DNA of 30,372 bases from an uncultured Thermoleophilia bacterium (GCA_903912585.1 CAIWHY010000157.1:1-30372); one strand, 5' to 3'; shown: positions 7,781 to 15,259, counted from the first letter of the stretch. Made by a program: numbers and translations. Notes: a model not told the origin generated them from the letters alone.

Positions 7781-9052
7781 GTGCACATCCTCTTCCTGAG
7801 CCACTACTTCGTGCCCGAGAACAACGCGCCGGCGGCGCGCGTGCACGCCATGGCGCGCGAGTGGACGCGCCTCGGCCACCGCGTCACCGTGCTCACCGGC
7901 GTGCCCAACGTGCCGGCCGGCGTGCCCTTCGAGGGCTACGCGAACCGGCCCTGCCAGGTGGAGTGGATCGACGGCATCCGCACGGTCCGCGTGTGGACCT
8001 ACCTGGCGGCCAACCGCGGCCGCGTGCGCCGTGGCCTCAACTTCCTCTCCTACCTGGCCACGGCCGGCGCGGCCGGCGCGCTGCTGCGGCCGCGCGCCGA
8101 CGTCGTGATCGCGACCAGCCCGCAGTTCTTCGCCGGCTGGGCGGGCCGGCCAGTCGCCCGCGCCCACGGCGCGCCGTTCGTGCTCGAGATCCGCGACATC
8201 TGGCCCGACTCCATCACGGCGGTCGGGGCGCTGCGCGAGGGCCGCATCGTGCGCGCGCTCGGCAAGCTCGAGCGCGCCCTCTACGGTGCGGCCGACCACA
8301 TCGTCGCCGTCGGCGACGGCTACAAGCAGAACATGGTCGCCAAGGGCGTGCCGGCGAGCAAGATCGACGTGATCACCAACGGCGTCGACGCCGACCTGTT
8401 CACGCCGCGCCCGCGCGACGACGCGCTGCGCGCGCGCCTCGGCTTTTCGCCGGCGACGTTCGTCGTCATCTTCGCCGGCACGATCGGCATGGCGAGCGGC
8501 CTCGAGGTCGCACTCGGCGCCGCGCGCCGTCTCAAGAGGCAGGGCCGCGACGACGTCGCCTTCCTGCTGGTGGGCGACGGCGCCGTCCGCGCCGAGCTCG
8601 AAGCGCAGGCGCGCGCCGAGGGCCTGGACAACGTCGTCTTCACCGGCCTCGTCCCGCGCGCCGAACTGCCCGACTACCTCGCGAGCAGCGACGCCTGCCT
8701 CGTGCACTTCCGCAAGCAGGAGCTGTTCGGCACGATCCTGCCGAGCAAGCTGTTCGAGGACGCCGCCATGGAGCGGCCCATCCTCCTCGGCTTCGAGGGG
8801 GAGGCGCGCGCCCTCCTCAAAAAGGCCGACTGCGGCCTCGCCTTCGAGCCGGGCAACGACGCTGAGCTCGCGGCGGCCGCGCTGGCCCTGGCGGACGACC
8901 CCGCGGAGCGGGCCCGCCTGGGCGCCAACGGCCGCCGCTACGTGCTCGAGCACTTCGACCGCCGGCGCCTCGCGCACGACTACCTCGCGCTGCTCGAACG
9001 CGTGCGCGCAGACCACGTCCGTGCGCGCGCAGACCACGCCCGCCTGCGCTAG
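7781..9052 (+). CDS. GT4 glycosyltransferase, WbuB-like
   Basis: The product is 423 residues with a GT-B fold. The N terminus HILFLSHYFVPENNAPAARV, the segment EIRDIWPDSI and the C-lobe signature PSKLFEDAAMERPILLGFEGE match the subfamily that includes E. coli WbuB, a putative aminodeoxyhexose transferase. The start is a GTG at 7781 with only weak purine-rich sequence ahead (GGGGCG). The C terminus holds a short degenerate repeat (VRADHV RARADHA) encoded by two near-identical stretches around 9003-9040. This is probably a late sugar transferase in assembly of the lipid-linked repeat unit. The exact sugar is unknown. Confidence 0.87.
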   Translation: MHILFLSHYFVPENNAPAARVHAMAREWTRLGHRVTVLTGVPNVPAGVPFEGYANRPCQVEWIDGIRTVRVWTYLAANRGRVRRGLNFLSYLATAGAAGALLRPRADVVIATSPQFFAGWAGRPVARAHGAPFVLEIRDIWPDSITAVGALREGRIVRALGKLERALYGAADHIVAVGDGYKQNMVAKGVPASKIDVITNGVDADLFTPRPRDDALRARLGFSPATFVVIFAGTIGMASGLEVALGAARRLKRQGRDDVAFLLVGDGAVRAELEAQARAEGLDNVVFTGLVPRAELPDYLASSDACLVHFRKQELFGTILPSKLFEDAAMERPILLGFEGEARALLKKADCGLAFEPGNDAELAAAALALADDPAERARLGANGRRYVLEHFDRRRLAHDYLALLERVRADHVRARADHARLR

Positions 9053-9084
9053 GATGTCACGATGAAGCCACCCCGGAGGAGCGC

Positions 9085-9948
9085 ATGACGGCGGCCGACG
9101 ACACGACGATCGACGTGGGTTCCTGGTTCACCACGCTGCTGCGCAACTGGTGGGTGATCCTCGCCCTGGTCGTGCTCGGGGCGCTCGTCGGCGGAGCCGT
9201 CACCATGCTCACCCCCCAGGAGTACAGCGCCACCTCCTCCGTCTACATCGGCCAGACCACCGACGCCCTCGGGCAGGCGATGGCCGGCCTCAACTCCAAC
9301 CCCAAGGCGGCCACCCAGCTGCTCGCGAGCCAGGCGCTCCTCAACGAGGCCGCCCAGGCGACCGGCATGAAGATGACCTCGAGCCGGCTGCGCCGCGAGA
9401 CCACCGTGGAGACGCCGTCACAGACCATCAAGACCTCGGTCTCGGCGGTCAACATCGTGGTCATCACCGTCACCGACACCAAGAAGGTGCGCGCGGCCGC
9501 GGCCGCCAACGCGCTCGCCAACGCCCTGGTCGCCAAGCTGAGCCCGAGCGTGGAGGCCAAGGTCACCCTGCTCGAGCAGCAGCTCGCCGATGGCACGAAG
9601 GCGGAAGCCGCCGCGACGGCGCGCGCGAACGCGTCTCAGGCGGCGATCATGGCCATCGCCAAGGGCGGCGGCACTGCCGCCGAGAAGGCCGCCACCGCGG
9701 CTCCGTACGTGGCGGTCTCCCAGGCAGCCGCCAGCGAGCTCGCCACGCTGCAGGTCGCCGATCAGGCCACGGCGCTGCGCCTCGAGGTCGCCAAGACCGT
9801 CGAGATGCCGCAGATCCTCCACGTCGCCAAGGTCCCGGATTCGCCCAGCGGCCCGAGCCGCACGCTCAACGTCGCCGCCGGCGCGCTCGCCGGCCTGGTC
9901 GTCGGCGTGATCGTCGCGTTCGTGCGGCGCCGCGTCCGCGGCGCCTGA
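9085..9948 (+). CDS. Wzz-type chain-length determinant / polysaccharide co-polymerase
   Basis: This 287-residue protein has the layout of a polysaccharide co-polymerase: a short cytoplasmic N terminus, membrane segment 1 (about 22-43), an extracytoplasmic helical region rich in Ala (about 45-255), then a Pro-rich stretch PDSPSGPSRT and membrane segment 2 (about 262-281) ending in basic residues. Such proteins set the length of surface polysaccharide made by Wzy-type polymerases. There is no C-terminal tyrosine-kinase domain and no kinase gene next to it. GGAGGA at 9075-9080 sits 4 bases ahead of the ATG. It is the last gene of the + strand glycan operon visible here. Confidence 0.82.
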   Translation: MTAADDTTIDVGSWFTTLLRNWWVILALVVLGALVGGAVTMLTPQEYSATSSVYIGQTTDALGQAMAGLNSNPKAATQLLASQALLNEAAQATGMKMTSSRLRRETTVETPSQTIKTSVSAVNIVVITVTDTKKVRAAAAANALANALVAKLSPSVEAKVTLLEQQLADGTKAEAAATARANASQAAIMAIAKGGGTAAEKAATAAPYVAVSQAAASELATLQVADQATALRLEVAKTVEMPQILHVAKVPDSPSGPSRTLNVAAGALAGLVVGVIVAFVRRRVRGA

Positions 9949-9951
9949 CCG

Positions 9952-9975
9952 CGGCGGTCAGCGCGGTCCCCGCCG
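9952..9975. terminator. Weak hairpin between convergent genes
   Basis: CGGCGG at 9952-9957 can pair with CCGCCG at 9970-9975 around a 12-base loop. It lies in the 40-base gap between the Wzz stop and the stop of the convergent nitrilase gene. There is no T tract on either side, so a terminator role is only suggested by position. Confidence 0.3.
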
Positions 9976-9988
9976 AGGCTTCCCGTCG

Positions 9989-10804
9989 CTACAGCGTGTA
10001 GGCGTCCGGGCGGCGATTGTCCAGCGGCGGGATCTGCGCCCGCACCTCGGCGAGACGCCCCAGGTCGAGGTCCGCGACGCACACGCCCTCGCCCTCCCCC
10101 AGCTCCGCGAGCACGATGCCCCAGGGGTCGACGATCATGCTGTGGCCCCAGCAGTCGCGCCCCGGCAGGTGCTCTCCCACCTGCGCCGGCGCGACCACGA
10201 AGCAGCCGTTCTCGACGGCGCGGGCGCGGAGCAGGATCTCCCAGTGAGCCGCGCCGGTGTAGGCCGTGAACGCCGAAGGCACGAGCAGGATCTCGGCGCC
10301 GCGCAGCGCCAGCGAACGATACAGTTCGGGGAAGCGCAGGTCGTAGCAGACGCTGAGGCCCACGGTGACGCCGTCCACCGCGGCCGTCACGACGTCCGCA
10401 CCGGCGGCCACGTCGTCGGACTCCCGGTACGCGACGGTCCCGGCGACGACGTCGAAGAGGTGGATCTTGCGGTAGGCGGCGAGCAGCTCGCCGTCCGGGC
10501 CGAAGAGGGCCGACGTGTTGTACACGCGCCCGGCGACAGGCGACGGTTCGTAGATCGAGCCGGCCAGGACGTAGACGCCGAGGCCGGCCGCCAGTTCCGC
10601 CAGGGCGGCGTTGTTCGGGCCGTCCAGCGCCTCGGCGCTGGCCGCGATGCCGGCGTGCCCGCCCTTGTACGCCCAGGTCTCGGGCAGGGCGATGAGCCGT
10701 GCGCCTTCGGCGGCGGCCTTCCGCACGAGCTCGCCGGCCGTGCGCACGGCGGCAGCCGTGTCCTGCCGCGTGTTGAGCTGCACGCAGGCAGCGCGCAGCC
10801 TCAC
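9989..10804 (-). CDS. Nitrilase-superfamily carbon-nitrogen hydrolase, Nit1-like
   Basis: The gene starts at a GTG at 10804-10802, 19 bases after the upstream agmatinase-like stop, with GCGAGGA ahead. The product is 271 residues, the normal length of the family. The Glu-Lys-Cys triad is visible: E42 in ALPETW, K113 in YRKIHLFD and C153 in SVCYDLRFPELYR. The CYDLRFPELYR and GHSMIVDPWG segments point to the Nit1/Nit2 branch, whose known members hydrolyse deaminated glutathione or omega-amides, rather than to nitrile hydrolysis. The frame continues open upstream, but that part lies inside the neighbouring gene in another frame and shows no nitrilase features. It is probably co-transcribed with the agmatinase-like gene and may process a downstream amide. 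Confidence 0.88.
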   Translation of the reverse strand: MRLRAACVQLNTRQDTAAAVRTAGELVRKAAAEGARLIALPETWAYKGGHAGIAASAEALDGPNNAALAELAAGLGVYVLAGSIYEPSPVAGRVYNTSALFGPDGELLAAYRKIHLFDVVAGTVAYRESDDVAAGADVVTAAVDGVTVGLSVCYDLRFPELYRSLALRGAEILLVPSAFTAYTGAAHWEILLRARAVENGCFVVAPAQVGEHLPGRDCWGHSMIVDPWGIVLAELGEGEGVCVADLDLGRLAEVRAQIPPLDNRRPDAYTL

Positions 10805-10823
10805 GCGCCGTCCTCGCCGCGCT

Positions 10824-11774
10824 TCACGCGCCGCTCTCCGGCATGCCGACGGCGATGAGGCTGAGGATCTCCCACGCCACCGTGGCGGCCAGCGTCGCGG
10901 TGAGGTGCGAGCTGTCGAGGTCGGGCAGCACCTCGACCACGTCGGCGCCGACGAGGTCGAGACCCCGGCAGGCGCGAAGCAGGGCCAGCGCCTGCATCGA
11001 CGTTGGGCCGCCGCACTCGGGCGTGCCGGTGCCCGGCGCGTACGCCGGGTCGACGAAGTCGATGTCGAACGTGAGGAACGCCTTGCCGCCGGCGCGGTCC
11101 ACGGCTGCCGCGGCGGCGGCCGTGCCGAGCTGAGCGAGGTCGTCCCACGGCAAAACGGTGAAGCCCATCGCGCGCGTGTCATCGAGGTCGCCCGGGCCGT
11201 AGAGGCCGCCGCGCATGCCCATCAGCGTCGAGCGCGCCGGGTCGATGAGGCCCTCCTCGAGCGCCCTGCGCACGACGGTCCCGTGCGTGTATTTCTCGCC
11301 GAAGTACTCGTCCCAGGCGCCGCTGTGGGAGTCGAACTGGACCAGCGCGAGCGGGCCGTGCACGGCGGCGGCGGCCCGCAGCTCCGCGAGCAACACGCTG
11401 TGGTCGCCGCCGAAGCCGATCGGCACCGCGCCCGACCCGTGGACGACGCTCAGCACCTCGGTCATCTTGTCGTAGGAGCGGTCGGTGAAACCGGGCACCA
11501 CCGAGGCGTCGCCGTAGTCGATCGCCGAGACGCGCTCGAAGACGGCCACGCGCTGGGCGGGGTTGTAGTCGGGTCTGAGCGCCAGCGATCCCTCGCGGAT
11601 GGCCTTGGGCCCGAAGCGCGCCCCGGCACGGAAGGTGACGCCGGTGTCGAACGGAAGCCCCACGAAGGCGACGTCGACCCCGTCGAGGTGGAGCGTGTGC
11701 GGCAGTCGCAGGAAGGTCGAGATGCCGGCGAACCGCGGCGACTGCAGTGGATCGGCGGGGCCGTACCCCTTCAT
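10824..11774 (-). CDS. Agmatinase/ureohydrolase-family protein, one metal ligand changed
   Basis: The ATG at 11774-11772 is chosen because GAGGAGG lies just upstream and the ureohydrolase fold begins soon after; a longer open frame to 11966 would run through the divergent promoter region. The product is 316 residues. Manganese ligands of the arginase/agmatinase family are visible: H125 in GGDHS, D148 and H150 in FDSHSG, D237 and D239 in TFDIDFVDP, plus the family HG at H164. The canonical DxHxD motif reads D148-S-H150-S-G152, so the third residue, a metal ligand in characterised members, is Gly. Ureohydrolases split guanidino compounds into an amine and urea. It heads a two-gene unit with the Nit1-like hydrolase and may act on a different substrate or be impaired. 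Confidence 0.85.
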   Translation of the reverse strand: MKGYGPADPLQSPRFAGISTFLRLPHTLHLDGVDVAFVGLPFDTGVTFRAGARFGPKAIREGSLALRPDYNPAQRVAVFERVSAIDYGDASVVPGFTDRSYDKMTEVLSVVHGSGAVPIGFGGDHSVLLAELRAAAAVHGPLALVQFDSHSGAWDEYFGEKYTHGTVVRRALEEGLIDPARSTLMGMRGGLYGPGDLDDTRAMGFTVLPWDDLAQLGTAAAAAAVDRAGGKAFLTFDIDFVDPAYAPGTGTPECGGPTSMQALALLRACRGLDLVGADVVEVLPDLDSSHLTATLAATVAWEILSLIAVGMPESGA

Positions 11775-11809
11775 CTTGTCCTCCTCGAGCGGGCCTCCCG
11801 TGCGCCGGT

Positions 11810-11833
11810 AGTCTATCGGGTAAACGTTTCCCG
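11810..11833 (-). promoter_or_regulatory. Candidate promoter and operator of the agmatinase-like unit
   Basis: On the minus strand a TAGACT -10 box lies at 11815-11810, about 35 bases before the start codon. Just upstream, in the -35/-10 spacer, is a nearly symmetric site at 11817-11833: a perfect AAACGTTT core flanked by CGGG and CCCG arms, with one extra T on one side. A central CG palindrome of this type resembles operators of LacI-family repressors. No such regulator is encoded in the window, and the -35 box is unclear. Confidence 0.4.
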
Positions 11834-11895
11834 CCGACGCGCCGATACACCTCGTGCGGCGGGCGATGGGGCTGTAGCCACCACTGAGGGAGAAG

Positions 11896-13608
11896 ATGAG
11901 CGAGCAGAGGATCTTGATCCTCGTCATCGACGACGACCCGGAGCTGACGCTCACGCTCGGCGCCACCCTGGAGGCCGAGGGCTACGACGTGCTCCTCTCC
12001 AACGGCGGCGAGCACGGCCTCGAGCTCGCGTACACGCGCCGCCCCCACCTCATCCTCCTCGACGTGGCCATGCCCGGCATGGACGGCTACGAGGTCTGCC
12101 GGGAGCTGCAGTTCGGCTATACCAAGGACATCCCCATCGTCTTCCTCACCGCAAAGACCGGTCTCGCCGACATGATGGAGGCCAACCGCTCCGGCGCCTC
12201 CGCCTACGTCACCAAGCCCTTCCGCACGCCGCAGCTCCTGCGGACCGTGCGCAACGTGCTGCGCGACGCCTCGGCCTACTACGACGAGATCACCGGCCTC
12301 CCCACGCTGGCCCACGTCCAACTCGAGGTGCAGCGTTCCATGCACGAGCACAGCCACCTGGGCATCCTCTACGTCACGGTCGACAGCGTGCAGGCGCTGG
12401 AACAGTCGCAGGGCTTCGAGGTCGTCGACCAGATGTACCAGGCGATAGGCCGGCGGCTCCACGAGGCGCGCGGTCGCATCATCCGCAACGAGGACTTCGT
12501 CTCCGTGTCGAGCCTCGGCAACGCCTTCCTCGTGATCCTCTCGCCGGCGCGCGACCAGGCCTTCGTCGGCGACGACGACCTCGAGGTCGTGAGGCTGCGT
12601 CTCAAGGAGCAACTCCTCGGGGACATCGAAAAGGACCTCGAGGCGTCCCTGCTCGCCCAGGTGGACCTGCGCGTGGGCTGCGCCCGCCTCACGCAGTCGC
12701 CCAAGGTCCGCTTCAAGCGCGCGCTCATGGCGGCGATCGACGAAGCCACCCGCGGGATCCAGCGCGAGAGGGAGGAAGTGCGCCACCGCCTGTCGCTGGA
12801 GTTCGGAAGGGTGGTGGACGACGAGGACATCTCCTGCGTCTACCAGCCGATCGTCGGCCTTCACGGCTTCGGCGTGTTCGGCTACGAGCTGCTCGCGCGC
12901 GGGCCGCGTCACAGTGATCTGCATCGGCCCGACGTACTCTTCGAGGTGGCCCGCGCGGAGGCGCGCGTGCCAGAACTCGACCGCATCTGCCGCATGACGG
13001 CGGCCCGAGGTGCGGCGGATCTGCCTGCGAACTGCCTGCGCTTCATCAACGCAGAGCCTCTCAACCTCTTCTTCCACCCCGACAGCGACGTCTTCGTACG
13101 CGAGTTCGTCGAGGCGACGCCGGTGGCGCTGCGCGGCCAGACCGTGGTCGAGCTCACCGAGAACGCGGTGATCGACGACTTCGCGCACATGCGCGAGGTC
13201 GTCCGCCGGCTCCGCCGTAGCGGCTTCCGCATCGCCATCGACGACGCCGGCGCCGGCTACGCCGGGCTGCAGACGATGGTCGAGATCGAGCCCGACTTCA
13301 TCAAGCTGGACATGAGCCTCACGCGCGGCATCGAGTCGTCGGTCGTCAAGCAGAAGCTCGTGGGCACGCTGCGCGACTTCTGCCGGCAGGCGTCCATCAC
13401 GCTCGTGGCCGAAGGCATCGAGACGCGCACGCAGCTCGATGCCCTGCTCGCGCTCGGGATCGACTATGGCCAGGGCTTCCTCTTCGCCCACCCTGGCCCG
13501 CCGCGCCCCGAGATCACCGTCTACCCGCCGGTGGGCGCAGCGGAGCCGGCGCCTGACGCGGAGCCGGCCGCCGCCGAGGCGCGGAAAGCCACGCCGGGCC
13601 GCACCTGA
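11896..13608 (+). CDS. REC - degenerate GGDEF - EAL c-di-GMP phosphodiesterase
   Basis: The 570-residue protein has three parts. A receiver domain (about 4-122) has acidic residues D12-D14, phospho-acceptor D56, T85 and K107. A diguanylate-cyclase-like domain (about 128-290) keeps the opening DEITGLP, but its signature is LGNAF (207-211) instead of GGDEF, so it should not make c-di-GMP. An EAL domain (about 310-530) has E331 in YELLAR, N385, E419 in VELTEN, D449-D450 in IDDAGAGY, K470, E506 in AEGIET and Q526, all expected catalytic or metal positions, so phosphodiesterase activity is plausible. The C-terminal 40 residues are an Ala/Pro/Glu tail. GAGGGAGA precedes the ATG. It lies near the glycan operon and could link phosphorylation to c-di-GMP and surface polysaccharide; that is inference. 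Confidence 0.9.
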   Translation: MSEQRILILVIDDDPELTLTLGATLEAEGYDVLLSNGGEHGLELAYTRRPHLILLDVAMPGMDGYEVCRELQFGYTKDIPIVFLTAKTGLADMMEANRSGASAYVTKPFRTPQLLRTVRNVLRDASAYYDEITGLPTLAHVQLEVQRSMHEHSHLGILYVTVDSVQALEQSQGFEVVDQMYQAIGRRLHEARGRIIRNEDFVSVSSLGNAFLVILSPARDQAFVGDDDLEVVRLRLKEQLLGDIEKDLEASLLAQVDLRVGCARLTQSPKVRFKRALMAAIDEATRGIQREREEVRHRLSLEFGRVVDDEDISCVYQPIVGLHGFGVFGYELLARGPRHSDLHRPDVLFEVARAEARVPELDRICRMTAARGAADLPANCLRFINAEPLNLFFHPDSDVFVREFVEATPVALRGQTVVELTENAVIDDFAHMREVVRRLRRSGFRIAIDDAGAGYAGLQTMVEIEPDFIKLDMSLTRGIESSVVKQKLVGTLRDFCRQASITLVAEGIETRTQLDALLALGIDYGQGFLFAHPGPPRPEITVYPPVGAAEPAPDAEPAAAEARKATPGRT

Positions 13609-13615
13609 CGGCCCG
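13595..13615 (+). terminator. Terminator-like hairpin at end of EAL gene
   Basis: CGGGCCG (13595-13601) and CGGCCCG (13609-13615) form a perfect 7-bp stem with a 7-base loop that contains the stop codon. No T tract follows, as is common in GC-rich actinobacteria. It separates the EAL gene from the trpB2 leader promoter. Confidence 0.4.
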
Positions 13616-13630
13616 ACGAACGGCCCGCCC

Positions 13631-13661
13631 TTGCATGTTTCCGGCGCCCGCGTGGTAGAAT
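13631..13661 (+). promoter_or_regulatory. Promoter of the trpB2 leader transcript
   Basis: TTGCAT at 13631-13636 and TAGAAT at 13656-13661 form a good -35/-10 pair with a 19-base spacer. The predicted start of transcription, about 7 bases after the -10, falls within a few bases of the leader-peptide ATG at 13672. The leader would therefore be translated from a nearly leaderless mRNA; no Shine-Dalgarno sequence precedes it. Confidence 0.6.
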
Positions 13662-13671
13662 CCCTCCCACG

Positions 13672-13743
13672 ATGACGACCAACGACGCCAACAGCCGCAG
13701 CACTTCCTCGCGCCCCCGGCGTCGCTGGCTCTGGCGCGCCTAG
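13672..13743 (+). CDS. trpL: Tryptophan leader peptide (attenuator peptide) of trpB2
   Basis: A 23-codon frame starts at the ATG directly after the promoter and ends in RRRWLWRA followed by TAG. Two of its last five residues are Trp (codons at 13726-13728 and 13732-13734), which is far from chance for a peptide lying upstream of a tryptophan synthase beta gene. The codons overlap the 5' arm of a perfect hairpin, the arrangement used when ribosome stalling at Trp codons controls RNA folding. The four Arg codons before the first Trp codon might contribute pausing. It is too short for ordinary gene callers and shows no SD. Confidence 0.72.
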   Translation: MTTNDANSRSTSSRPRRRWLWRA

Positions 13744-13804
13744 CGCGCCTATTCCGACATCCCGCGTGGGCAGTGCCCACACCCCTGACCGCATCCCCGT
13801 GGTC
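13733..13804 (+). promoter_or_regulatory. Candidate attenuator hairpins of the trpB2 leader
   Basis: Three successive hairpins can form. GGCGCGC (13733-13739) pairs with GCGCGCC (13743-13749) over a CTA loop, spanning the second Trp codon and the stop. GTGGGC (13766-13771) pairs with GCCCAC (13775-13780) over a 3-base loop. GACCGC (13787-13792) pairs with GTGGTC (13799-13804), including one G-U pair. A ribosome stalled on the Trp codons would block the first hairpin. There is no T tract after any of them, so termination may be Rho-dependent or control may be translational. Confidence 0.5.
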
Positions 13805-13894
13805 GTCCCGTCCCCCGAACCGGAGCGCAGGACCAGTGCACCTTGACTTCGCATCGCAGTGTCAGCCAGAGCGTCATTCGAGAGGAGGTAGGTC

Positions 13895-15259
13895 ATGAGC
13901 GAGTACAAGAAGAAGTTCGTCCTTGACGAGGAGAGGATCCCCAAGGCCTGGTACAACATCGTGGCCGATCTCCCCACGCCGCCGGCGCCGCCGCTCAACC
14001 CGGCGACCCTCCAGCCGGCCGGCCCCGACGACCTCTCGCCGATCTTCTCGCCGAGCATCATCGCGCAGGAGGTCTCGAGCGAGCGGTACATCGAGATCCC
14101 CGAAGAAGTCCACCAGATCTACCGCATGTGGAGGCCGTCCCCGCTCATCCGCGCGACCGGCCTCGAGAAGGCGCTCGACACGCCGGCCAAGATCTTCTTC
14201 AAGTACGAAGGCGTCAGCCCGGCGGGCTCACACAAGAGCAACACCGCCGTCGCGCAGGCCTACTACAACAAGCTCGACGGCACCAAGCGCCTCGCCACCG
14301 AGACCGGCGCCGGCCAGTGGGGTTGCGCCCTCGCCATGGCCTGCCAGATGTTCGACCTCGAGTGCATGGTCTACATGGTCAAGGTCAGCTACCACCAGAA
14401 GCCCTACCGGCGCAGCATGATGCAGCTCTGGGGCGCCAACGTGATCCCCAGCCCGAGCGACCAGACCAACGCCGGTCGCGCCGTGCTCGCCGGGGACCCC
14501 GAGTCACTCGGCAGCCTCGGCATCGCCATCAGCGAGGCCGTCGAAGACACGGTGACGCACCCCGGCTCCAAGTACGCGCTGGGCAGCGTGACCAACCACG
14601 TGCTGCTGCACCAGACGGTGATCGGCGAAGAGGCGCTCCTGCAGGTGCAGGACGCCGACGCCTACCCCGACGTGGTGATCGGTTGCGTCGGCGGCGGCTC
14701 GAGCTTCGGCGGCATCGCCTTCCCCTTCCTGCGCGAGAACCTCGCCGGCAAGACCGACACGCGCCTTCTCGCCGTCGAGCCCACCGCCTGCCCGACGCTC
14801 ACCAAGGGCAAGTTCGTCTACGACTTCGGCGACGAGGCGCAGAGCACGCCGCTGTTCAAGATGTACTCGCTAGGGCACGACTTCATGCCGGCCGGCATCC
14901 ACGCCGGCGGCCTGCGCTACCACGCCATGGCGCCGCTCATCAGCCACGTCTACGACCTCGGGCTCATAGAGGCCGTCGCCGTGCCGCAGACCAAGGTCTT
15001 CGCCGCGGCACAGCTGTTCGTGCAGACCGAGGGCATCGTGCCGGCCCCGGAGAGCGCGCACGCGATCCGCGTCGCCATCGACGAGGCCCTCAAGGCCAAG
15101 GAAGAGGGCGTGAGCCGCAACATCCTCTTCAACCTCACCGGCCACGGCTTCCTCGACCTCGGCGCCTACGACGCCTACCTCAGCGGCAAGCTCGAGGACT
15201 ACGACCACCCGGAGGAGGCGATCGCCGCGTCGATCGCCAAACTGCCGAAGGTCGAATAG
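13895..15259 (+). CDS. trpB2: Tryptophan synthase beta chain, TrpB2 type
   Basis: The 454-residue protein is a PLP-dependent fold-type II enzyme that condenses indole with serine. The PLP lysine is K114 in EGVSPAGSHKSNTAVAQAYY, a block typical of TrpB2 rather than TrpB1, whose motif is HTGAHK. The phosphate-binding loop is GGGSS (266-270), and the ETGAGQWGCALAMACQMF stretch is another TrpB2 mark. TrpB2 is longer than TrpB1 (about 400) and commonly lacks a trpA partner; no trpA or other trp gene is visible here. AGGAGG at 13883-13888 is 6 bases before the ATG. About 230 bases of leader with a Trp-rich peptide precede it, so expression probably responds to charged tRNA-Trp. TrpB2 may salvage indole or use O-phosphoserine, as reported for some archaeal members. 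Confidence 0.93.
   Translation: MSEYKKKFVLDEERIPKAWYNIVADLPTPPAPPLNPATLQPAGPDDLSPIFSPSIIAQEVSSERYIEIPEEVHQIYRMWRPSPLIRATGLEKALDTPAKIFFKYEGVSPAGSHKSNTAVAQAYYNKLDGTKRLATETGAGQWGCALAMACQMFDLECMVYMVKVSYHQKPYRRSMMQLWGANVIPSPSDQTNAGRAVLAGDPESLGSLGIAISEAVEDTVTHPGSKYALGSVTNHVLLHQTVIGEEALLQVQDADAYPDVVIGCVGGGSSFGGIAFPFLRENLAGKTDTRLLAVEPTACPTLTKGKFVYDFGDEAQSTPLFKMYSLGHDFMPAGIHAGGLRYHAMAPLISHVYDLGLIEAVAVPQTKVFAAAQLFVQTEGIVPAPESAHAIRVAIDEALKAKEEGVSRNILFNLTGHGFLDLGAYDAYLSGKLEDYDHPEEAIAASIAKLPKVE

Noticed and set aside
6578..9037. Long minus-strand open frame opposite the PIG-L, ATP-grasp and glycosyltransferase genes
   Set aside because: Its Ala/Arg/Val/His-rich composition and lack of any domain are typical of antisense shadows in GC-rich DNA, and the + strand carries clear families.
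9003..9040. Short near-repeat GCGCGCAGACCACG at the end of the WbuB-like gene
   Set aside because: Only two imperfect copies inside a coding C terminus; probably local slippage rather than a functional repeat.
10805..11182. N-terminal extension of the Nit1-like hydrolase
   Set aside because: It is an out-of-frame reading of the agmatinase-like gene with Arg/Pro/Ser-rich composition and no domain.
11775..11966. Extension of the agmatinase-like frame to an ATG at 11966
   Set aside because: It would run through the divergent promoter and into the REC-EAL gene; the ATG at 11774 has a strong SD and the family N terminus.
13609..13894. T-box riboswitch ahead of trpB2
   Set aside because: No T-box bulge sequence or specifier-loop structure is visible; the Trp-containing leader peptide explains the region better.
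11179..14091. 970-codon minus-strand open frame across the EAL gene and trp leader
   Set aside because: It is an antisense shadow; it overlaps real coding on both strands and has no recognisable domain.
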